Program-made: the position numbers and the translations under genes | Part shown: piece by piece, positions 18,561 to 29,566 of the stretch | Layout: each line of letters starts with the position of its first letter | Numbering within the stretch: position 1 is the stretch's first letter | Notes under the pieces: generated by a model | What the model was told of the DNA's origin: nothing | Databases searched by the model: none | What the model saw: only the letters and a program-made list of their open reading frames with translations | Assembly (NCBI RefSeq): GCF_019703515.2 | Contig: NC_059347.1 | Location: 19,800,001 to 19,864,000 of the forward strand | DNA from: Myxocyprinus asiaticus | Taxonomy: Eukaryota > Chordata > Actinopteri > Cypriniformes > Catostomidae | Reading direction: 5' to 3' | Length of the DNA: 64,000 bases

Positions 18561-19144
18561 TGATTTGTGTAATGTTTAATGTGTGTGTTCATGTATTTCA
18601 TGTCTTTTATTTTGAAAAGTTTAGTTCCTGTTTCATGTCATGTGTCCCTAGTCATGTAATGTCCTGTTTTCCATGTTCATGTGACTTGTTTTCATTGGTT
18701 CATTGTTTGATTATCTTGTTTAGAGTTCTGTTTGTTCATGGGTTATGTTCTCCCATGTCCATGTATTTAAGCCCTCATGTTTTCCATTGTCTTTTGTCAA
18801 GTATTATGTAGATGTTTGGTCATGTCATGTCATGTCAAGTTTATGGTATGTCAAGTTTATGTCAAGTCAAGATTATAGTCAAGTTCATGTTTATGTTTAT
18901 GTTTCACGTTTATAGTTAGGGTTTTTGGTTTTCACGTTTATTAATAAATTTGCACTTGGGTTCTTCATTCCATCGTCATCGTCTTTGTCAGTACCAGCAG
19001 CAGCAACGTTATAGAAATACTTGACCTACAATGAACCCAGCAATCCAGCTCCTCCGCCTATGTCAGGGGAATCGTTCCCTGGAGGACTATGTGGAGGACT
19101 TTTGTGCTCTGGCATGCCGGGTGGACATTTTCCGTTTTGGATTA

Positions 19145-20560
19145 CAGTGCATCCGGAAAGTATTCACAACGCTTCACTTTTTCCACATTTTGTTATGTTA
19201 CAGCCTTATTCCAAAATGGATTAAATTCATTATTTCCCTCAAAATTCTACAAACAATACCCCATAATGATAACGTGAAAGAAGTTTGTTTGAAATCTTTG
19301 CAAATTTATTAAAAATAAAAAACGAAAAAAAAAATCACATGTACATAAGTATTCACAGCCTTTGCTCAATACTTTGTTGAAGCACCTTTGGCACCAATTA
19401 CAGCCTCAAGTCTTTTTGAGTATGATGCTACAATCTTGGCACACCTATTTTTGGGCAGTTTCTCCCATTCTTCTTTGCAGGACCTCTCAAGCTCCATCAG
19501 GTTGCATGGGGAGCGTCGGTGCACAGCCATTTTCAGATCTCTCCAGAGATGTTCAATCGGGTTCAAGTCTGGGCTCTGGCTGGGCCACTCAATGACATTC
19601 ACAGAGTTGTCCTGGAGCCACTCCTTTGTTATCTTGGCTGTGTGCTTAGGGTCGTTGTCCTGTTGGAAGATGAACCTTCACCCCAGTCTGAGGTCCAGAG
19701 CGCTCTGGAGCAGGTTTTCATCAAGGATGTCTCTATACATTGCTGCATTCATCTTTCTCTCGATCCTGACTAGTCTCCCAGTTCCTGCCGCTGAAAAACA
19801 TCCCCACAGCATGATGCTGCCACCACCATGCTTCACTGTAGGGATGGGATTGGCCAGGTGATGAGTGGTGCCTGGTTTCCTCCAGACATGAAGCTTGCCA
19901 TTCAGGCCAAAGAGTTCAATCTTTGTTTCTCTCTGAGAGTCCTTCTGGTGCATTTTGGCAAACTCCAGGCGGGCTGTCATGTGCCTTTTACTGAGGTGTG
20001 GCTTCTGTCTGGCCACTCTACCATACAGGCCTGATTGGTGGAGTGCTGCAGAGATGGTTGTTCTTCTGGAAGTTTCTCCTCTCTCCACAGAGAAACGCTG
20101 GAGCTCTGTCAGAGTGACCATCGGGTTCTTGGTCACCTCCCTGACTAAGGCCCTTCTCCCCCGATCGCTCAGTTTGGCCAGGCGGCCAGCTCTTGGAAGA
20201 GTCCTGGTGGTTCCAAACTTCTTCCATTTAAGGATAATGGAGGCCACTGTGCTCATTGGGACCTTCAATGCTGCAGAAATTTTTCTGTACCCTTCCCCAG
20301 ATCTGTGCCTCGATACAATCCTGTCTCGGAGGTCTACAGACAATTCCTTGGACTTCAAGGTTTGGTTTGTACTCTGACATGCACTGTTAACTGTGGGACC
20401 TTATATAGACAGGTGTGTGCCTTTCAAAATCATGTCCAGTCAACTGAATTTACCACAGGTGGACTCCAGTCAAGTTGTAGAAACATCTCAAGGATGATCA
20501 GTGGAAACAGGATGCACCTGAGCTCAATTTTGATTGTCATGGCAAAGGCTGTGAATATTT
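19145..20560 (-). mobile_element. Tc1-like transposon inserted into a gag element, right end lost
   Basis: The left terminal repeat starts CAGTGCATCCGGAAAGTATT after TA (19143-19144), and its poly-A-rich inner part follows. The right part stops within the subterminal sequence (GCAAAGGCTGTGAATATTT) and joins directly to gag element sequence, so the outer right terminal repeat is deleted and it cannot transpose. Confidence 0.85.
19366..20358 (-). pseudogene. Tc1 transposase pseudogene
   Basis: The minus-strand frame begins with a paired-type helix-turn-helix (residues about 1-110, including SVDLRDRIVSRHRSGEGYRK). The first part (20358-19678) shows the Tc1 features GGGSIMLWGCFSAAGTGRL. It has a deletion that removes the first catalytic Asp region (only TKIELFG remains of the usual SDETKIELFG), and then loses frame. 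The C-terminal part (19602-19366) has [15 protein letters not shown], with the catalytic Glu. At least one deletion and one frameshift make it inactive. Confidence 0.85.
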
Positions 20561-20859
20561 CCACCCTTGTACCCATCCTTAGTTCTCCTAAGCAGGCAAG
20601 GGGAACTTTGGAAGGCACTCAGTGGGTAAAGCTCCCTCCAAATGTATTCCATCCTCTACAATGACACAAATGGTATCCAGTGCATTCATGAATAATCCTG
20701 GATAATATGTAAAATATTTTTTAAATGTTCTTTTCAGTTGGTATTATCAAAAATAAATACAAGCTATTACATATACAGTAAGTTCGATAACATAAAATTA
20801 ACAAATATTATATTTAAAATTAAAGATTAACGTTTTACTATGTGGTGGTGAAACAAAAC

Positions 20860-21080
20860 TAAATTACCATTTTCTGACATGTGTTGTAGGTTTGACAGCA
20901 TGATTTCATAGTGAATGAACTTGGTTCTCCACCATGCCAAACTCTTCCCCTGTGTACAGCTGCCTTTTACAAGAGAAGCAAGCAAAGCAGGCAAGATGCC
21001 GTTTCCTGCCCTCTGAACCCAGTCATTTGCACTGACTTGATGGCCACAACGAGCACATTTTATGCATTTTAGGCCCATTT
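20860..21080 (-). pseudogene. Decayed LHX6/LHX8-type LIM-domain exon
   Basis: On the minus strand, one frame reads [18 protein letters not shown]; a second frame continues with [20 protein letters not shown]; the first frame returns with [16 protein letters not shown], then a GT (GAAAATG then GTAATT). These three blocks in order match the second LIM zinc-binding domain of LHX6/LHX8 LIM-homeodomain transcription factors. Two small indels (a few codons lost between RA and HLACF, and again before HYEIM) destroy the frame, so it is a relic. The Cys/His zinc ligands of the middle block are still recognisable. No other LHX exon, in particular no homeodomain, was recognised nearby. In mammals LHX6 is close to PTGS1, which fits a decayed syntenic copy rather than a stray retrocopy; the retained donor position also suggests an unprocessed exon. 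Confidence 0.72.
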
Positions 21081-21099
21081 CCCCTCAAACTCCGACAAT

Positions 21100-22180
21100 C
21101 CACGTACGAGACTTTGGAGAAATATTTTTAAAAATACATGTTAAAATTCATTTCACAATAAGGTTGAATCTTATTTATCTGTTGAAAAGTTTCGAAGGTC
21201 AAAATGCTTAGCCAATTTTTTAGCCTATAGGCAGATTAGGGATATTCAGCTACAAACATATAAAATAAAATAAATAAAAATTGTAAGTACAATATAGTTG
21301 TTCCAACTTACCATTCTATGCATAATGGCACAATGTGGCGAGTTGTTGAGATTTGGAGATCTGTGTCAACAAATACTACCAATTTAACCAGGTCCAGAGT
21401 AAGGAGGCTATGCCACACTTATATCAAACCGGGTCCAATTATAACAGAATTATTGATTTGCTCAAACTCTTAACTGTAAGCCCTGATGTTTGCCATGTGC
21501 CACTGCCAGACAATAAAAGAACAGAGAAAAGTCCATATAATTAGGATGATTTGAAATGCTCAGGATTGTAGAGTCAGAGTGTAAATTTCAGCTGTCAATC
21601 ATAGGAGATCTAAAGGCCATCATCTAAGGACATTGACAGGAAATCCAATATAGGCAGATTTTTCACAGTAGCCTATTGTGGCATTGCCAGCCAGAGTTTT
21701 TGTTTCTTCTGTGGGTTTCACCAATACAAAGCAAGCAAAAATGCTTTATGTGCACAAATGCAAATTATAGTAGTTAAAACCTAAATATGGTAGGTTAAAC
21801 AAGGATTCAATTTAAAGAGTTTGTGGTTTTAAATGTCTCATATATGAACACAAAGTATCCACTATCAACTATAAATATCAGCCCTTTAAAAATCATATAT
21901 TTAGATTATATAACAGGCTTTATAATGTAAAAAAATCAGACCACACAACCCTCATAGTTTTCACTGTAACAGTCTACAAACAGATACAACAATACTGTGT
22001 GAATGTGGGTTGGTTTTATGTTCAGGCTAAATATGTTATGCCACTGATCATTTTCCTGCTATGCACACTTTCTGACCTAAAATATAATTAAAACAGGTTT
22101 TACTTTGGCATAGATTGTCAAGTGACTAACCTATAGGCCTGACTATCATAATTTACCTAACAAGATGTCAAACCATACTT
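21100..22180. other. Gene-free stretch between LIM relic and DIRS element
   Basis: AT-rich, no conserved exon recognised. This is where upstream LHX exons would lie if the relic were a longer gene, but none is visible. Confidence 0.5.
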
Positions 22181-22184
22181 AAAA

Positions 22185-22969
22185 TTGGATAATGTGTTGG
22201 CAGTTGATGTGCCAACACAGTCGTGGTCCTGTCCAGGAGCCAGTGGCTGTGTGCCCGTTGCACATGGCACTCCAGCCTCGCTTGGAGGCATCTGTCGTAA
22301 TGACAACGCGCCTGGACACTTGCTGTAGGGGAACTCCTGCCCGTAGAAATGCAAGGGCATTTGACAGGCCGAAGGGGAGGACCTTGTACTGATACGCCCG
22401 GCCGTCGAAAGCAAACCGTAGGAAGGGTCTGTGTCAAGGTAGAACCGAGACGTGAAAGTACGTGTCCTTCAGGTCTACCTCCGTGAACCAATCTTGATGC
22501 CGGACACGCCAAAATGTGCTTTGGCGTCATCATCTTGAACGGGAGTCTGTGCAAGGCCAAGTTCAGAACTTATTGGCCGCAACCCACCGTCTTTCTTCAG
22601 TATGATGAAGTAAGGGCTGTAAAACCCTTTCTTCATCTCGGCTGGAGGGACAGGCTCTATCGCGCCCTTGCGCAGAAGGGTTGCGATCTCCACACGCAAG
22701 GTGGCGGCGTTCTCACCCCTCAACGAAGTGAAGCGGATGGCACTGAACTGGGGCGGGTGCCTGGCGAACTGAATCACGTAGCTGAGTCGGATGGTCCTGG
22801 CCAACCACCGCGATGGGTTGCAAAGTGCTAGCCACACGTCCAAGCTCCGGGCGAGGGGCACTAAGGGGACGATCGTGTTTAACGTACCTGTGGGTGGGGC
22901 CTTGTGGCAGGAGGGAGCAGGAGATGCCACGTCGAGGAGCCTCGCTTCGTCTCGAACTCGTGGCTGCAC
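22185..22969 (-). pseudogene. DIRS reverse transcriptase fragment
   Basis: Shows ATLLRKGAIEPVPPAEMKKG, then YSPYFIILKKDGGLRPI, then in another frame LPFKMMTPKHILAC, the order seen in DIRS reverse transcriptases. Frameshifts follow GGLRPI and again after HILAC, and the catalytic YxDD region is not found. Non-functional. Confidence 0.8.
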
Positions 22970-23397
22970 TGAGGGGACCCTCGAAGCACTTACCTTGCTC
23001 CATGTACCCGGCGTCGGGGGATTGGCAACGGGGGAGGAGGGACTTTTTGACCGTCCTCATAGTCCGTCACAACCACCTGGCCATGGGTGTGAGTGTGGTG
23101 CGACCGGACACGTGAAGGCTGGGGGGCCCACTTTCGTGGCATCTAAGTCGCAGGTGCTCAGTGCCCGGTTGCCGTGATTACGGCGGTCATAAACACTGGC
23201 TATGTGACCCAGGAAGTGAGGAAACTGCTCTTTTGAGAATGTGGGTACCGCAGCCCGTTTGGGGTGCAGCGAACATAAAAGAAAAGGAAACCAAGGATTT
23301 ACCTCCCGGCCCTCCACCGGGGGATGGAGTGGTCTGGATACCAGCTCTGGGTCTGCAGCAGACATCTCGATCCCTGGGTCATCCATCTCATGGGTGC

Positions 23398-24781
23398 TTA
23401 GGAGCCTTCCGGGTCATCCGTCCGGCCCGGGAGGCGGGGGGCTTTACGTTGGGGCTGAGAACTGGGCTTGGGCTGAGGCGGAGCCGCCTGGGCTTTCACC
23501 AATGCAGGGGGACACCCTCGGCGAGCAGATGGGATATGGAATCTTGAGCTGCGCCGGGGCAAGATGTGTTGTATAGCCTCAGTCTGCTTCCTCACAGCTG
23601 AGAACTGCTGGGCGAAGTCCTCGACGGTGTTGCTGAATAGGCCGATCTGGGAGTTGGGGTGTTGAGAAAGTGAACCTTGTCCGCATCCCTCATCTCGACC
23701 AGATTCAGCCACAGGTGGCGTTCCTGGACCACGAGGGTGGACATCGCCTGCCCGAGTGCTCACGCTGTGACCTTCGTCGCCCAGAGGGCGAGGGCGAGGT
23801 CGATTGCCGAGCACAGCTCCTTCATGACATCAGGATCAGGACTACCTACGTGCAATTCCTTTAGTGCCTTGGCCTGGTGTACTTGCGGGAGGGCCATGGC
23901 ATGCAGGGCAGAGGCGGCCTGACCAGTGGCGCTGTAGGCTTTGGCCGTCAGAGACGACGTCGTCCTACAGGCCTTGGAAGGGAGTGCCGGGCGATCCTGC
24001 CAGGTGGCTGCGCTTTACGGGCACAGGTGCACCTAGGGAATCTCTGTTTACCAGTGGGCCGCCCTGCCATAGAGGGTAGTGAGAGCGGACGAGCTAGGAG
24101 GTCAGTTTCGGGCAGAAAAATGTGCCCTCCATGACCTCGTCAGCGCGTCGTGCACTTCCGGGAAGAAAGGGACCAGGGGGAAGGCATGGCTGTGAGCGGC
24201 GAGGCCGCTCAGGGGAAGGTGGAAGGTTCCAGTCCAACCCGACACACGTGGCGGCACAGGCAAGCATGGCAGTCATCTTGCTGTCAGCCTCATATTGGGT
24301 GGGCCAACCCGAAGGTGGCAGCCCAGTCGAGTCCTCGGCGTCTGACATCGCCAGTACGCTCTCCGATGCAGCGATTGAGCACTCATCCTGCTCCGGAGCT
24401 CCGAAAGGGACACTAAGCTGGCCCTGGGGCAAGCTGGTCTCCTCTCGGAAGTCGCCGGGGGCAAACGAGCGTGCTGGGGAACGGGAGGTCCACTGGGATT
24501 TACCTGGCAGATCCATGCCCATTGAAGCCCCCAAATCGCCTCCAGCGCCAGCTGGGATGGCCTCGTACCCAGAGGTAAAATGCAAGGCATGGGGGGGCGG
24601 CTAGAGTGGCTTTCCCCCAGAAGAAGGAAAGCCACGACCGCAACGTTGCCATGGTCATATTTTCGCAATGAGAACATGAACCATCCACGAACGCTGCCTC
24701 AGTGTGATCGCTGCTCAGACACGTGAGGCAGCGCTCGTGGCCGTCGGAAGCGGAGAGATAGCGACCGCATCCAGGAATCAC
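23398..24781 (-). pseudogene. DIRS Gag-like protein fragments
   Basis: Three frames in series (24781-24500, 24585-24094, 23814-23398). The first has CGRYLSASDGHERCLTCLSS and a CSHCE pair, a small zinc-finger-like pattern typical of fish DIRS Gag N-termini. The last carries NTVEDFAQQFSAVRKQTEAI and the ILPRR basic stretch. Frame breaks between segments mark it as a relic. Confidence 0.75.
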
Positions 24782-25226
24782 ACAAAGTCAGAAAGGCATC
24801 TTTATAAAGACGCGTCTTTAAAAAGACATTCAACGTCAGTGTGTGTTCTCTAATAGAGAAAATATACTCTTTAGCAGGAATATACACTCTTTTAACGCTG
24901 TTGAAGCTCCCAGGGGATCTCATTGTGCAGAAGGAGAGAAAGCTGCTGAAAATGAGCTGTGTATCCAACAGCACATGCTTCTTAAGAGGTGAATGGAACA
25001 GCAGTAGCATTCATCTCGCTGATAGTACAACCGCTCGGATCCGAAGAAAAAATCTGAATGAGTGGTTGCGAGCCAGCTCCTTTTATACCTGTATGTCCGG
25101 GGAGTGGCATGCAAATTCCACTCGCCAATTCTCATTGGCCTTTTCTCAAAGATCTGAGGTGTTCGGGGCTCTCAAGAGCGACCCCTAGTGTCACTAAATC
25201 GACACAACGTCGAGTGAGTGACAGAA

Positions 25227-25984
25227 GGGGAACCAGATTGAACAGTTTTAACAAGGCCTCCTGCATTACTGCAGGGCTGTGGTTCAGCATTTCTGTTCTA
25301 ATGTTGTCTAAACCACATGCCTTTCTGGGTTCCAGTTTCTTAAGTGCATCTGCTAAATTCTTACATTCTTCTCTGCTAATCAAATAGTCTAAAGGGTTTT
25401 GGTTATTTTTTACTGTAGATTCCAATTAACAGCTTAATTTGCATGCTTTTCTGGACAGGTGTGAGATTTTCAGGAGAAATATCTTTGAATACGTTTTTAA
25501 AATAGCCTTTCCATAATTCTCCATTTTGTATGGCTATATCCTGGCTGTGTTGTTTATTCAGACTGTTCCATTTTTTCCAGAACTGATTATTATTAATTGA
25601 GTCTTCAGTTTCATTAAGAGTGTGGCGTATTGTATTTTTATAATCCCTGAGTGCTTCACAATAATTTTGTCTGGTTTCAGCTTTTTATGTCTCTCTGTGT
25701 TTTTGGTTAGAGAGTTGTCTGAGTAGTTTTCTTTTAATTTTACATTCTTTATCAAACCAAATTTCATCCCCTGTTTTAAGTTTAGTTTTCTTGTTTGTAC
25801 GGATTAGGTTTGCTTTGATTGAGCACCTTTGATAAATATCATTTATTTGTTGTATTGCGCAATTTACATCAGTCTTGTTAGCCATAAACTGTGTTATTTT
25901 AAATCTATTGATTAGGTTGGAAATTTCTTTGGAGCTAATTGCACTAAGGAATTCGGACTCATGTTTTGGGGACCATTTGTATGT

Positions 25985-26077
<93 letters not shown>

Positions 26078-26107
26078 TGTGATAGTGGCCTGACCTGATA
26101 AATCCAC
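25227..26107 (-). pseudogene. LINE ORF2 fragment (linker and start of reverse transcriptase)
   Basis: Minus-strand frames 26107-25685, 25767-25558 and 25425-25232 give the segment between endonuclease and reverse transcriptase of a fish LINE: TKLKTGDEIWFDKECKIKRK, then NNNQFWKKWNSLNKQHSQDI (in a second frame), then LEPRKACGLDNIRTEML. The last motif is the classic RT-0/1 start (K-A-x-G-x-D). It ends abruptly at the DIRS terminal repeat. Clade uncertain. Confidence 0.65.
25988..26073. repeat. (TC)n(GT)n compound microsatellite
   Basis: About 23 TC units followed by about 17 GT units. It sits at the upstream edge of the LINE fragment and creates artefactual Ser/Leu and Thr/His frames. Confidence 0.95.
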
Positions 26108-26109
26108 TA

Positions 26110-27289
26110 GATGGGGTGCTAACAGTGAGGAATTTGAAAGACCATAACACTTTTGATCATAAATATAAAGTACAGTGGAACCATTTCAGCATATTTTAAA
26201 AGTTATATAACAACTTGTCTGTCAAACATCAAATGTTTTGTTTTTTCTAATTGTTTTGTGCAACAGGTAACAAGCAGTTTTCACATGTTTCACATGTCAA
26301 GCAGTTTTCACATAACACTTCTCATCAATCAAGCACTTCTTTGTAAACCAAACATATTATTTACATTTCTCGTTCATGAAATAAACTGAAGCTACTGAAG
26401 CTTCAGTTCAAGCTACTGAAACTGAATAAACAGAAGAAATGTTTCTTCCATAGATGGAAATGTAATGTTGAGAGCCCTGTGTGCAGATTTTCCTCCCCAG
26501 TACAGCTGACCAATAAGTCACATGGAAGAGGACAGAAGGAAATGTCAATACGAACTGTCAATTTCTGTTAAAGCAGCTTCTTAGAATCTATAGGCAATTT
26601 AGGACAGCATATTGTGATGAACAGCCTTAATGTGTAAATTAATTTATGTATTTAAAAAAATGGAAACCTAAAGCATTTCTCATGCACAACAAGCAGTAAA
26701 ATAATACAAACATACAGTATACTTCAGTATAATTCTGGCTATTACTAAAACAGCTTGGCATAATTCTGTAACCAGTCTTACCATAAAATCAGCAATATTG
26801 GAAATATTCAGATTAGTGATGGATCAATATGGTATAACACTTGGTGTCCCTGAATATTAAATATGTGGTTGGTTCACCTTTAAGTAAAGTGTCTAAATGT
26901 TGTATTAAGTTCAAATTTGCAATCTGGTGAAATAGTCAAACTTTGGCTTCAGTTATTATCACCCTGGACATAACCACCCAAAGTCCCTTTCAAGGCAAGT
27001 CAGTCCACACTTTGGAACACTCCCGGGCACCTATTTCTATGTATACAAGCAGCATAAAAGCACAGCTCCTTTCTACTTGAATGGAGAAATCTCCAAAATG
27101 TTTGGTTAAGATTAAAATAAAATAACATTTCAAATCAGCAATAAAATCTGACAACAATGGTCTCATAAATTGTTCTCCCACTAAACTCAAATCAGGGCCT
27201 GAGACAATGTTTCCTAATTGTCCCCTCAAATCAAGACCATGACTAAATTATGCATACACTGTAATCCGATTGACACCATTTTAGTTTTG
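26110..27289. other. Gene-free stretch
   Basis: AT-rich, many stops, no conserved exon or element ends recognised. Confidence 0.55.
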
Positions 27290-27953
27290 AGCCATGGCCC
27301 ATGCATTTTAAGTCTAGGCCTTCAGTGCGATTCATGCCATTAAGAAAACATAGTTTCACAATGAATAAGACACCGTATGCCTATCATACATAATGTGGCA
27401 GTCAACTAATAATACCAATTGACATTTTAAAAACACGTCCACGCATGAAAGACAGAACCAAGGAGGTCTAATACCAAGAAAAAGCTCTCTAATATCTTTT
27501 GCGATTTAAAATTTGCTTGCAATAAATTGTTTCATCAGGGTACACGGTTACTTTTCAAAACTTGAACTGACACTGAATGCTCCAGCAGCCTAATTTACAC
27601 TTAAAAAACTCCTGATGTTGCTATAACAATGCAAAAAGCACTTACCAATTTGCTTGAAGTGAAAATCAGCCCTCCTTTCCTGTTTAATTAATCAATCACA
27701 TGATCATGCAGAACATCTCAGGTTTTTAAATCCATAAGGATCTCTTTCTCAGTGGTGATGAGGCAGTGATGACAGCTGACTTGTCAGCAAGATCTCGTGC
27801 TCTTCGTTTTCAAATTACGTACATCACTTAAAGCATGATTGCGTCACTCAAGGCCAGCTAGAAGGTCTCGACTAAGACATATCCTAAAGAACAAATAAAT
27901 AAATCTGATTGGCTGGTAAATCTGGCAATCTGACTTTAGATGCCTATTTTGTG

Positions 27954-28969
27954 TGGGGCTTTTCCACTGCACGGTACATCTCGACTCGACTCGACTCGAC
28001 TCTACTCACTTTTTGGGGGTTTTCCACTGTGGATAGTACCTGGTACCTGATACTTTTTTTAGTATCACATTGGTCGAGGTTCCAAGCAAGCCGAGCTGAT
28101 ACTAAATGTGACGTCAAAACCCTGCAGATCACTGATTGGTCAGAGAGAATCGTCGCTACCAGCATCACTGGATTTGCAACACGGGACATCAACCCGCTAG
28201 TTTTAAAGTTAGCAACAGCGACAGCAATATCATTTGTTCACGTGACTTTCGAATTGTAAAGAGAAATGGCTGTGCGCAAAACCACGCCGTGGTCAATAAA
28301 CAAGGTGCAGACGTTCCTCTCGTTAGTGACGAACGAAAGGACGCAAAACGAAAAAGTCTTTCAGGAAGTGTCTCAGCTGTTGGCCGCACACGGCTACCAC
28401 CGGACCTACCAACAGTGTAGGGAAAAGTTAAAAAAACTTAAAAGTGACTACAGAACCATCAAGGACCACAACAGCCGGAGTGGTTCAAACAGAAGAAAGT
28501 GGAAGTGGTTTGACCAAATGGACGCTATCTATGGCAATAGACCAGCGAGCAATGGGAGGGAGAGTGCCCTGGACTCGATGTTGTTGGAAACCACGAAGGA
28601 GGATGGTACGTTTTGTTACGTTAACTCTATATTCTGCTTGAAAGCTTCACTTTATTTACAAAAAAATAAAGTGAAGAACAACCAGGCCAATTTAACTGTT
28701 ACACTTGTGTAAAATCACCATGCAACAACTGCTTTATGCAGCACAATGAGCTAGTAGCTAACAGCTGGTTGTCGTGTTATTGTTTATGGTCAGTAATGTT
28801 TGTGTCGCGTTTAAGATAATGTCACGACAGTAGAGGCAGCGCAACTATGACAATCAGCCTATAATCCCACCCACGTTGAGGCGGCACTAAACTGCAGTGG
28901 AAAAGCAAGCTCAGAAAAGTAAAGCGAGCAGAGTCGAGTCGAACCGTAACGTGCAGTGGAAAAGTGCCA
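27954..28969 (+). mobile_element. Harbinger-like element encoding a Myb/SANT-like protein, nested in hAT C copy 2
   Basis: Terminal inverted repeats: left TGGGGCTTTTCCACTGCACG, right (minus strand) TGGCACTTTTCCACTGCACG. GTG flanks both ends (27951-27953, 28970-28972), a 3-bp duplication. Copy 1 of the host hAT runs uninterrupted across this point, which confirms insertion. A cluster of CGACT repeats lies inside each end. It encodes only the DNA-binding accessory protein, with no DDE nuclease. Confidence 0.72.
28266..28712 (+). CDS. Myb/SANT-like DNA-binding protein of a transposon
   Basis: A frame beginning MAVRKTTPWSINKVQTFLSL is followed by QEVSQLLAAHGYHRTYQQCR, EKLKKLKSDYRTIKDHN and KWKWFDQMDAIYGNRPA, the three-helix pattern of Myb_DNA-bind_4/trihelix domains found in Harbinger accessory proteins and related cellular genes. 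A splice donor (GAGGATG then GTACGT, near 28608) probably ends this exon, so the open tail after residue about 114 is likely intronic. It lies centrally in a 1-kb element with terminal inverted repeats. The domain is intact, which is unusual among the elements here. Confidence 0.65.
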   Translation: MAVRKTTPWSINKVQTFLSLVTNERTQNEKVFQEVSQLLAAHGYHRTYQQCREKLKKLKSDYRTIKDHNSRSGSNRRKWKWFDQMDAIYGNRPASNGRESALDSMLLETTKEDGTFCYVNSIFCLKASLYLQKNKVKNNQANLTVTLV

Positions 28970-29310
28970 GTGCACTGTTGAGGGATTCTGTGGAAATTCT
29001 GAAGGCCTGACGGGGTGGAGCTCAGACTCACGCATTGCTTCAGCTAAGGAGCTAGGCTTCAGGCATGCGATTTGTGAAACAGTTGTCACACTTTGCTTGT
29101 AAGCATCAAGGAATAAATTCTGACTGGATACATTTTTTTGTTTTTTGCTATTCGTTTGTAGATTAATTAGGAGTGGAAAGCAATTGAAAATACATAGGCA
29201 AAAAGGTCAATGAGAATAAAAGTAAATATTAAAATATTAAAATAAATATTATTTATTAGGCATGTTACGCCAGCAGAGAAGGCTTTGCTGGCCCTGAGAA
29301 ATCGCCACTG

Positions 29311-29505
29311 GGTAAAATTGATTATACTACATTACTGATGAGAGAAATCAAACCTCTGTACTCTACAGCTAAACGATAGCCAGAGAGGTGTTTACATGTA
29401 GTTTCCTGTTGATCAGTCAGTTATCCACAAACAGATGGGTCTGAATATGTTTAGCTGTGAAGCAGTTCAGGAATGATAATTGTAAACGCAGATCTAGAAT
29501 TCACA

Positions 29506-29566
<61 letters not shown>

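Larger units (their letters stand above)
18568..20640 (+). mobile_element. Second gag-only LTR element copy, broken and split by a Tc1
   Basis: The 5' LTR (about 18568-19010) shares the CTTTTATTTTGAAAAGTTT core with the element at 426. It is followed by a gag start at 19031 (LEDYVEDFCALACRVD) with a 25-30 bp internal deletion. Homology stops at 19144, where a Tc1 element begins. It resumes at about 20563 (CCCTTGTACCCATCC, matching 1597 of the first copy). The 33-bp repeat array and the 3' LTR are missing. Confidence 0.75.
22185..25226 (-). mobile_element. DIRS-type retrotransposon, truncated and decayed
   Basis: GC-rich compared with its surroundings. The upstream edge (about 25100-25226, minus strand) is the DIRS terminal repeat, with GTCACTCACTCGACGTTGTG and a TATAAAAGG box (about 25086-25078). 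Next come a Gag-like N-terminus with two CxxC pairs (24781-24500), the Gag core with SQIGLFSNTVEDFAQQFSAV (23814-23398) and the start of reverse transcriptase (22969-22185). The tyrosine recombinase, methylase-like domain and right terminal repeat are missing. Several frameshifts are present. The many plus-strand open frames here are GC-driven shadows. Confidence 0.85.
27290..29310. mobile_element. hAT element C, copy 2, inverted relative to copy 1 and invaded by another element
   Basis: The right end (GGCCCTGAGAAATCGCCACTG, ending at 29310) mirrors the start of the 12937 copy. The left end is degenerate (near 27290, CATGGCCCATGCATTTTAAG). Shared blocks include TTCAGAATTTCCACAGAATC and CTAGGCCTTCAGTG. 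Target duplication is not readable. It hosts a 1-kb element at 27954-28969 that copy 1 lacks. Confidence 0.78.

Noticed and set aside
19021..19312. Overlapping plus-strand frames continuing from gag into the next element
   Set aside because: The frame runs from gag into the Tc1 terminal repeat. The fusion is accidental.
22192..24604. Many plus-strand open frames of 60-160 codons
   Set aside because: They are shadows of the GC-rich, minus-strand DIRS element. The minus strand gives recognisable Gag and reverse transcriptase motifs; the plus strand gives none.
27290..29320. 8-bp target duplication for hAT C copy 2
   Set aside because: The left end is too degraded and the flanks do not match, so no duplication is claimed.
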